Assembly (NCBI GenBank): GCA_012963565.1
Contig: DTVJ01000145.1
Span: forward strand, 1-6,742
Source of the DNA: Piscirickettsiaceae bacterium
GTDB taxonomy: Bacteria; Pseudomonadota; Gammaproteobacteria; PS1; Pseudothioglobaceae
Length of the DNA: 6,742 nucleotides
Direction of reading: 5' to 3'
The position numbers and the translations under genes were made by a program. A model generated the notes under the pieces. That model had not been told where the DNA came from and did no database searches. It saw nothing but the letters and a program-made list of their open reading frames with translations. Shown here in pieces: positions 1 through 5,672 of this stretch (its first letter is position 1; each line of letters begins with the position of its first letter).

Positions 1-60
1 CAAAATCAGTGACAATTTTTAGGACGAACATAATTCGGAAAAATCGTTAAAAAACGTGTC

Positions 61-66
61 ATTATA
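61..66 (-). promoter_or_regulatory. Outward-facing TATAAT -10 box after parC
   Basis: The minus strand reads GGGTATAATGACACG, with a perfect sigma-70 -10 hexamer. No convincing -35 lies 16-18 bases upstream (the hexamer at 17 bases is TGTAAT). Initiation would fall near position 54 and transcribe off the left edge. An ATG at 29-31 opens a frame of ten codons to the edge (MFVLKIVTDF) but has no Shine-Dalgarno, so the gene it would serve cannot be named. Confidence 0.4.
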
Positions 67-128
67 CCCGTCACTAGCTGATAATTACACCTTCAATTGG
101 TGTGTGGTTGAAGCTTAGTAAGGCTTAT

Positions 129-2366
129 TTAATCAACCGCTTCGATTGAAGCAACGTTTGTATAGCCTTTTGGCAATGTATTACCACGACGAGCGCGATT
201 GCCAATATAGTTAGTCAGATCTTGAAACTTGAAAGTTTGGTGGTGCTTACCTGCATATACTTTAAGGTTTTGACTCTCAAGCAAGACACAAATTCCAACC
301 ACAAATTCCTGGCGTTCTTTGACATCCTTACTAGGAATCTGAATCAGTTTATTGCCCTTACCTTTTGATAAAATTGGCAACTCAGCAATTGGAAAAATCA
401 ACAAACGACCAATATTGGTCGCAACAGCAACAAATTGAGATTCAAGGTCGTCAACCTTCACCACTTTCATTACTTTAGAATCCATCGGCAATGACAAGGT
501 ATGTTTACCGGCTTTTTTCTTAGATAAAAGATCGCCAATTGTTGAAACAAAACCATAGCCTGCATCTGATGATAATAAGATTTTTTGCTCATTGTCACCC
601 ATCAACACATCGACAAATTCGGCGCCTGTTGGCGGGCTGAGTCTTCCTGTTAAAGGCTCACCTTGACCTCTAGCGCTTGGCAGAGAATTCGCAGCCAGAG
701 CATAAGATCGACCTGTTGAATCAATAAAGATAGCGCTCTTGTTGCTCCGGCCTTTAACACTCACAAAGTAACCATCACCAGATTTGTAATTAAGCGTAGT
801 TGGATCAATATCATGGCCTTTGGCACTACGCACCCAGCCTTTATCACTAAGGACAATGGTGACATTCTCGGCCGGCATTAAATCATCTTCATTAAATGCT
901 TGAGCAGAATCAACATTGGCAACAATCTTGCAACGACGCTCATCACCAAAGTCTTTGATAATAGCTTTTAGTTCTTTTTTAATGTAGGTTTTAAGGCGTG
1001 TATCACTAGACAACAATAATTCTAATTTTTCTTTCTCAGCGGCCAACTCTTTTTGCTCGCCTTGAATTTTAATCTCTTCTAATTTAGCAAGATGACGGAG
1101 TTTCAATTCCAAGATTGCCTCAGCCTGAATTTCACTCAGCTTAAAGCGAGCCATCAATACTGGTTTTGGCTTGTCTTCAGAACGAATAATGGCAATTACT
1201 TCATCAATATTTAAAAAAGCAATCAATAAGCCTTCTAAGATATGCAAACGCGCAAGAATCTTATCCAGTCGATGGGTAAGGCGATTGGTCACAACCTGTG
1301 TACGGTATACCAGCCATTCTTTCAACATTGGTATCAGTGGCTTAACTTGTGGCTTACCATCTAGGCCAATCACGTTCATGTTAACGCGATAATTTTTCTC
1401 AAGATCTGTAGTGGCAAATAAATGCAACATTAAGCCATCAGCATCTACTCGATTAGAACGCGGCACAATGACAATACGAGTTGGATTTTCATGGTCAGAT
1501 TCATCACGAATATCATCAACCAATGGGAGTTTTTTCGCGCGCATTTGTGCAGCAATTTGCGTAATCACCTTAGAGCCTGATGTTTGGAAAGGTAGCGCCT
1601 CAATTACGATATTACCATCTTCTTTTTGATAAGTAGCACGCATTTTGACCGAACCATGACCAGTTTCATAAATTTGTCTTAAATCTGCATCAGATGAAAC
1701 AATATTGGCATGAGTTGGGTAATCTGGCGCAGGCAACATTTGCATCAATGTTTCTAAATCGGTTGATGGCTTATCGAGTAATTGAACACAAGCCGATACC
1801 ACTTCAGTAAGATTATGTGGCGGAACGTCAGTCGCCATACCGACCGCAATACCTGAAGTGCCATTGAGCAATAAATTCGGCACTTGTGCTGGCAAGTTTT
1901 CAGGTTCTTGCAAAGAGCCATCAAAATTATCCGTCCAACTAACTGTGCCTTGGTTAATCTCTGAGAGTAACAAGTCTGCATAACGAGATAACTTAGATTC
2001 AGTGTAACGCATCGCAGCGAATGACTTAGGATCGTCTGGTGCACCCCAATTACCTTGACCATCAATAAAGGGGTAACGGTAAGAAAATGGTTGTGCCATC
2101 AATACCATGGCTTCATAACAGGCGCTATCGCCATGCGGGTGGAATTTACCTAATACATCACCCACGGTACGGGCTGATTTTTTGAATTTAGCTGTGGATT
2201 TGAGACCCAACTCGCTCATCGCGTAGATGATACGCCTTTGTACTGGTTTGAGACCATCGCCAACAAAAGGTAATGCACGGTCAAGGATGACGTACATCGA
2301 GTAATCAAGATAAGCGCGTTCGCTAAACTCTGCTACGCTTTGCTGCTCAAGACCAATTTGGTTCAT
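129..2366 (-). CDS. parC: DNA topoisomerase IV subunit A (ParC)
   Basis: ParC is the DNA cleavage and rejoining subunit of topoisomerase IV; with ParE it unlinks daughter chromosomes in the cytoplasm using ATP. The 745-residue product is complete and close to the roughly 750 residues of enterobacterial ParC. The N-terminal breakage-reunion domain covers about residues 1-480, with the catalytic tyrosine at Y121 inside AAMRYTES. The quinolone-determining residues are S81 and E85 in HPHGDSACYEA, matching wild-type E. coli S80 and E84, so no classical resistance change is seen. The C-terminal beta-pinwheel covers about 490-745, with the segment RARRGNTLPKG (724-734) near its end. ParC is favoured over GyrA by the near-collinear match to ParC (for example GHDIDPTTLNYKSGD and PSARGQGEPLTG) and by the absence of a canonical GyrA box. 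The start is supported by the purine-rich AGGGGGAGA directly before the ATG. parE is not in the window. Confidence 0.97.
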   Translation of the reverse strand: MNQIGLEQQSVAEFSERAYLDYSMYVILDRALPFVGDGLKPVQRRIIYAMSELGLKSTAKFKKSARTVGDVLGKFHPHGDSACYEAMVLMAQPFSYRYPFIDGQGNWGAPDDPKSFAAMRYTESKLSRYADLLLSEINQGTVSWTDNFDGSLQEPENLPAQVPNLLLNGTSGIAVGMATDVPPHNLTEVVSACVQLLDKPSTDLETLMQMLPAPDYPTHANIVSSDADLRQIYETGHGSVKMRATYQKEDGNIVIEALPFQTSGSKVITQIAAQMRAKKLPLVDDIRDESDHENPTRIVIVPRSNRVDADGLMLHLFATTDLEKNYRVNMNVIGLDGKPQVKPLIPMLKEWLVYRTQVVTNRLTHRLDKILARLHILEGLLIAFLNIDEVIAIIRSEDKPKPVLMARFKLSEIQAEAILELKLRHLAKLEEIKIQGEQKELAAEKEKLELLLSSDTRLKTYIKKELKAIIKDFGDERRCKIVANVDSAQAFNEDDLMPAENVTIVLSDKGWVRSAKGHDIDPTTLNYKSGDGYFVSVKGRSNKSAIFIDSTGRSYALAANSLPSARGQGEPLTGRLSPPTGAEFVDVLMGDNEQKILLSSDAGYGFVSTIGDLLSKKKAGKHTLSLPMDSKVMKVVKVDDLESQFVAVATNIGRLLIFPIAELPILSKGKGNKLIQIPSKDVKERQEFVVGICVLLESQNLKVYAGKHHQTFKFQDLTNYIGNRARRGNTLPKGYTNVASIEAVD

Positions 2367-2374
2367 TCTCCCCC
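2367..2374 (-). promoter_or_regulatory. Strong purine-rich ribosome binding site of parC
   Basis: The minus strand reads AGGGGGAGA directly before the parC ATG (the leading A is at 2375), giving extensive complementarity to the 3' end of 16S rRNA. It lies just downstream of the 3' arm of the intergenic hairpin, so the hairpin as drawn would not cover it. The spacing to the start codon is short, 3 bases from the G run. It contrasts with gcvP, which has no such site. Confidence 0.7.
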
Positions 2375-2377
2375 TGG

Positions 2378-2415
2378 AAATAACTCAACTTTTATGATAA
2401 AGTTTTGAGTTATTT
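2378..2415 (-). terminator. AT-rich intergenic hairpin between gcvP and parC; possible weak terminator
   Basis: The outer arms AAATAACTCAA (2378-2388) and TTGAGTTATTT (2405-2415) are perfect 11-base reverse complements. An inner CTTT/AAAG pairing (2389-2392 with 2399-2402) extends the stem past a two-base bulge, leaving a six-base loop. It begins about 30 bases after the gcvP stop. In the minus direction the stem ends in UUAUUU and is followed by CC, not a clean U tract, so termination would be inefficient and some gcvP transcripts could read into parC. It could instead be an operator, an RNA-processing site or an mRNA-stabilising 3' hairpin. The pairing is seen directly; the role is inferred. 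Confidence 0.45.
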
Positions 2416-2423
2416 TAATGCAA
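2394..2423 (-). promoter_or_regulatory. Candidate parC promoter
   Basis: On the minus strand TTGCAT (2418-2423) is followed after 18 bases by TATCAT (2394-2399). The -10 matches the sigma-70 consensus at five of six positions; the -35 matches only in its TTG. The -10 falls in the loop of the intergenic hairpin. In AT-rich DNA such matches arise by chance, so this is a weak call. parC could also be served by readthrough from gcvP. Confidence 0.3.
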
Positions 2424-2445
2424 CTTTTAGCCTAGGAAAACTAAA

Positions 2446-5244
2446 TTAGGCAAAGTCTTCAGTGGGAATACACGAGCAGAATAAATTACGATCACCATAC
2501 ACATTGTCAATGCGTTTCACTGGCGGAAAATACTTGCTATGCTTTAACGATTCCACTGGGTATAACGCTTCTTCTCTTGAGTAAGGGTAGTTCCATTCTC
2601 CAGCCATTTCAAGTGCTGTATGAGGGGCATTCTTTAATGGATTATTATCTTTATCCCATTCGCTTGAAATTACTTTTTGAATTTCATCATGAATACTCAC
2701 CATTGCCTTAATAAAACGATTCATTTCGTGTAATGATTCACTCTCAGTTGGCTCGATCATCAATGTGCCTGCTACTGGGAACGACATGGTTGGCGAATGA
2801 AAACCATAATCCATTAAACGTTTAGCAATATCCTCTTCAGAAATACCACTCACCTCTTTAAGTGGACGAATGTCAATAATGCACTCATGCGCAACAAAAC
2901 CATTATCACCTTGGTATAGAATTGGGAAATAACTTTTAAGTTCATTGGCAATATAATTAGCACTAACAATGGCAACCTCAGTAGAACGCTGCATACCGTA
3001 CTTGCCTAACAATTTAATATATGACCATGAAATTGGCAAAATTGAAGCTGAGCCATACATAGCTGCCGACACTGCGTTGGAATTTCTATCTAATGGGTTG
3101 CCTGGTAAAAATTCTGCTAAATGCGCTTTCACACCAATTGGACCCATGCCTGGACCACCGCCACCATGTGGAATAGCAAAGGTTTTATGTAAGTTGATGT
3201 GTGATACATCTGCACCAAATTCACCCATACGCGTAATACCAACCATGGCATTCAAATTAGCACCATCTAAATAAACTTGACCACCATGAGTATGAGTAAT
3301 GTCACACACTTGTTTGATTTCCACTTCAAAAACACCATGGGTAGATGGGTATGTCACCATAATGGCTGAGAGCTTGTCAGCGTGTTTTTCTGCTTTGGAT
3401 TTTAAATCGTCAATATCAATATTGCCTGATTCATCACACTTCACAATCACCACTTTCATACCGGCCATAATTGCACTCGCAGGATTAGTACCATGCGCTG
3501 ATGATGGAATTAAGCAAATATTACGATCATGATCTCCACGAGACTGATGATAAGAATGAATCGCCAATAGGCCTGCAAACTCGCCTTGAGAACCCGCATT
3601 AGGTTGCAATGACACTGCGTCATAACCAGTAACTTCGGCCAACGCATGCTCTAAGTCTTTAAATAATTGCTGATAACCTTGAGTTTGATCTATTGGCGCA
3701 TACGGATGAAGTCTTGAAAAACCTGGCAAACTAATAGGATACATCTGCACCGCAGCGTTTAATTTCATCGTACAAGAACCCAGAGCAATCATTGAATGAT
3801 TTAGTGCAATATCTTTATTTTCTAAACGCTTCAAGTAACGCATCATTTCAGTTTCAGAATGATGACTACTAAACACAGGATGTGTTAAATACTCAGAGCT
3901 TCTCAAACAATTCGCTACAGCAGTATCATCACCTTGTGCCAACGACTCAATCGAAAAAATGCTTAAAAGTTCTATTAAGTCATTTTCAGTCGTCGTCTCA
4001 TCAACGGCAATGCATAACTCAGAATCACTAATCAATCTTAAATTAATACCTTGACTCTGTGCTTTATTAAATAAAGATGTTGCCTCATTCGTACGGATTG
4101 TCAGGGTATCAAAGAATTGTTGAGCGACCAGTTCAAAGCCTGCGTCAGTCAAACTCTTGGCTAGGTTAATCGCCTTAGCATGCACTTTTTCACCAATCTT
4201 TTTCAAGCCTTTTGGGCCGTGGTATACGCCGTAAGCAGCTGCCAAAACAGCCAATAACACTTGTGCTGTACAAATATTACTCGTGGCTTTATCACGTCTA
4301 ATATGCTGTTCACGCGTTTGCAGTGACATACGCATCGCTGGATTACCCAAAACATCTTGAGAGACGCCAATAATACGACCAGGAACCATGCGCTTAAACT
4401 CATCGCGTGTCGCTAAAAAGGCAGCGTGTGGTCCACCAAAACCCATTGGCACACCAAAACGTTGTGAATTGCCAATTGCAATATCTGCTCCCATTTCGGC
4501 TGGGGTTTTGAGTAGCGTTAATGCCAGCAGATCACAAGCCACAATCGTTAGCACGCCACTGTCTTTTGCTTTAGCAATATCCTGTGTTAAATCACGTACT
4601 TCTCCATTTGTGCCTGGTGATTGTATAAGCGCTGCAAAACAGTCATTAAAATCATTGTCTTGAATATCTTCAATCACCAATTCAATGTTTAATGGTGTCG
4701 CGCGTGTTTGTAAAATCGTAATGGTTTGTGGATGTGTATTGCTATCCACTAAAAAGCGATTAGATTTGTTCTTCTTATTGGCACGTTTCGCCATCATCAT
4801 CGCCTCAGCGGCGGCAGTTGGTTCATCTAGTAAAGATGCGTTAGAAATATCCATACCAGTCAGATCGATAATCATTTGCTGGAAATTAAGTAGCATTTCT
4901 AATCGACCCTGAGAAATCTCTGCTTGATAAGGCGTATAAGCCGTATACCAGCCTGGGTTTTCTAAAATATTACGTTGAATCACAGCCGGCATTAATGTGC
5001 CATAATAACCTTGACCAATAAAATTCTTAAATAGTTGGTTTTGATTAGCCAGTGAAGTCGCTAAATTAAGTGCATCTCTCTCAGTTAAGCCTTCATCAAC
5101 CGCCATTCGATTGCCAAATAAAATACTCTCTGGTACTGTGTTGGCTATCACTTCTTCTACTGAAGCGCAGTTAATACTACTCAACATCGTATTAACATCT
5201 GTTTTACTTGGGCCGATGTGTCTATCTAAAAATTCGTTACTCAT
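2446..5244 (-). CDS. gcvP: Glycine dehydrogenase (decarboxylating), P-protein of the glycine cleavage system
   Basis: GcvP is the pyridoxal-phosphate enzyme that decarboxylates glycine and passes the aminomethyl group to the lipoyl arm of the H-protein, feeding one-carbon units to tetrahydrofolate through GcvT. At 932 residues this is the single-chain form with both homologous halves, slightly shorter than the 957 residues of E. coli. The N-terminus has the conserved RHIGP (8-12). The catalytic half shows GSCTMKLN (489-496), QPNAGSQGE (547-555), SSAHGTNPASA (581-591) and the cofactor-binding lysine K687 in NLHKTF, followed by the glycine-rich loop GGGGPGMGPIGVK (694-706). No frameshift or missing key residue is seen. 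The ATG is the only possible start before an in-frame TAA at 5266-5268, and RHIGP supports it, yet no Shine-Dalgarno precedes it. gcvT and gcvH are not in the window and must be encoded elsewhere if the system works. Confidence 0.98.
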   Translation of the reverse strand: MSNEFLDRHIGPSKTDVNTMLSSINCASVEEVIANTVPESILFGNRMAVDEGLTERDALNLATSLANQNQLFKNFIGQGYYGTLMPAVIQRNILENPGWYTAYTPYQAEISQGRLEMLLNFQQMIIDLTGMDISNASLLDEPTAAAEAMMMAKRANKKNKSNRFLVDSNTHPQTITILQTRATPLNIELVIEDIQDNDFNDCFAALIQSPGTNGEVRDLTQDIAKAKDSGVLTIVACDLLALTLLKTPAEMGADIAIGNSQRFGVPMGFGGPHAAFLATRDEFKRMVPGRIIGVSQDVLGNPAMRMSLQTREQHIRRDKATSNICTAQVLLAVLAAAYGVYHGPKGLKKIGEKVHAKAINLAKSLTDAGFELVAQQFFDTLTIRTNEATSLFNKAQSQGINLRLISDSELCIAVDETTTENDLIELLSIFSIESLAQGDDTAVANCLRSSEYLTHPVFSSHHSETEMMRYLKRLENKDIALNHSMIALGSCTMKLNAAVQMYPISLPGFSRLHPYAPIDQTQGYQQLFKDLEHALAEVTGYDAVSLQPNAGSQGEFAGLLAIHSYHQSRGDHDRNICLIPSSAHGTNPASAIMAGMKVVIVKCDESGNIDIDDLKSKAEKHADKLSAIMVTYPSTHGVFEVEIKQVCDITHTHGGQVYLDGANLNAMVGITRMGEFGADVSHINLHKTFAIPHGGGGPGMGPIGVKAHLAEFLPGNPLDRNSNAVSAAMYGSASILPISWSYIKLLGKYGMQRSTEVAIVSANYIANELKSYFPILYQGDNGFVAHECIIDIRPLKEVSGISEEDIAKRLMDYGFHSPTMSFPVAGTLMIEPTESESLHEMNRFIKAMVSIHDEIQKVISSEWDKDNNPLKNAPHTALEMAGEWNYPYSREEALYPVESLKHSKYFPPVKRIDNVYGDRNLFCSCIPTEDFA

Positions 5245-5260
5245 GATATAAAAATATAAG

Positions 5261-5289
5261 AAAAATTAAGGCTTGAATTTTAGCCTCAA
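5261..5289 (-). terminator. Intrinsic terminator after hinT
   Basis: On the minus strand the arms TTGAGGCT (5282-5289) and AGCCTTAA (5266-5273) form an 8-base-pair stem with one G-U pair around an 8-base loop, followed at once by TTTTT (5265-5261). It starts 33 bases past the hinT stop and ends 16 bases before the gcvP start. Position and structure fit a rho-independent terminator closing the oxidoreductase-hinT operon. The stem is short and only moderately GC-rich, so leakage into gcvP is likely. Confidence 0.6.
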
Positions 5290-5304
5290 TATAAAGAAAT
5301 GCAA
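5277..5304 (-). promoter_or_regulatory. Candidate gcvP promoter overlapping the hinT terminator
   Basis: On the minus strand TTGCAT (5299-5304) and TAAAAT (5277-5282) are separated by 16 bases. The -10 matches the sigma-70 consensus at five of six positions, the -35 at three. Initiation would fall near 5270, giving a leader of about 25 bases that lacks the 5' arm of the terminator hairpin and so would escape termination. A second TATATT at 5253-5258 could give an almost leaderless mRNA, but it has no good -35. gcvP needs its own promoter if the terminator works, which raises the likelihood modestly. Confidence 0.35.
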
Positions 5305-5322
5305 CCTAAAAAGAATAGGGAT

Positions 5323-5661
5323 TTAACCTGGCGGCCAAGTGAGCTGACGACCACCTAAACAATGCAGATGAACATGGTAGACAGATTGCCCACCCTGTTT
5401 GTTACAATTCATCACTAATCTATAGCCATCATCGGAAAAACCTAAGTCTTTGGCTATTTTTATAGCGGTCAGTGATAGTTTTCCAATTAAGGCCTCGTCA
5501 TTGACATCATTTAAGGTGGTAACGTGTGTCTTAGGTACTACTAAAAAATGGTGAGGTGCTTGTGCGCCAATATCATGAAACGCAAAAACATTCTCATCTT
5601 CATAGATTTTATCTGCTGGAATGTCACCAGCAACAATCTTACAAAACAAACAATCTGTCAT
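5323..5661 (-). CDS. hinT: Histidine triad nucleotide-binding protein, HinT type
   Basis: HinT proteins are small homodimeric cytosolic hydrolases of purine nucleoside phosphoramidates, including adenylates formed by lysyl-tRNA synthetase. The 112-residue product shows the family layout in full: CLFCKI at the N-terminus with the C4/C7 pair often linked to zinc binding, the nucleotide-contacting QAPHHFLVVPKTH (34-46, with H38), and the histidine triad YHVHLH (95-100). By comparison with human HINT1, H98 is the expected nucleophile. The protein ends GGRQLTWPPG, a usual bacterial ending, somewhat shorter than E. coli HinT. The start has AGGA seven bases upstream. It lies 8 bases after the SQR-like oxidoreductase, and its Shine-Dalgarno overlaps that gene's TAG, so coupled translation is likely. 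A terminator follows. The physiological substrate cannot be told from sequence. Confidence 0.95.
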   Translation of the reverse strand: MTDCLFCKIVAGDIPADKIYEDENVFAFHDIGAQAPHHFLVVPKTHVTTLNDVNDEALIGKLSLTAIKIAKDLGFSDDGYRLVMNCNKQGGQSVYHVHLHCLGGRQLTWPPG

Positions 5662-5665
5662 ATAT

Positions 5666-5672
5666 TTTCCTA
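5666..5672 (-). promoter_or_regulatory. hinT ribosome binding site overlapping the upstream stop codon
   Basis: The minus strand reads TAGGAAAATAT before the hinT ATG. The AG of AGGA belongs to the TAG stop of the oxidoreductase (5670-5672). Ribosomes ending the upstream gene would therefore finish on the hinT initiation signal, a layout typical of translational coupling within an operon. Confidence 0.6.

Noticed and set aside
82..103. Small hairpin ACACC/GGTGT after parC
   Set aside because: It has only five base pairs and no U run behind it, which is easily expected by chance.
106..138. GGTTGA (106-111) and TCAACC (133-138) as a parC terminator
   Set aside because: The six-base arms enclose a 21-base interior with only a further 4-bp AAGC/GCTT pairing. 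They include the parC stop codon, and no U tract follows on the minus strand.
1754..2065. A 103-codon minus-strand ORF inside parC in another frame
   Set aside because: It overlaps the conserved ParC active-site region, and its translation is an out-of-frame reading of it.
2969..4912. Several plus-strand ORFs of 75-101 codons opposite gcvP
   Set aside because: All are antisense to conserved gcvP sequence, show no recognisable domain, and are best explained as shadows of the real frame.
5247..5258. Near-palindrome TATAAAAATATA before gcvP as an operator
   Set aside because: It is a low-complexity AT run with a 4-base arm and carries no information beyond the local base composition.
5245..5322. 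Glycine riboswitch upstream of gcvP
   Set aside because: The spacer is too short for the aptamer and lacks its conserved GC-rich elements; the structure present is better read as a terminator.
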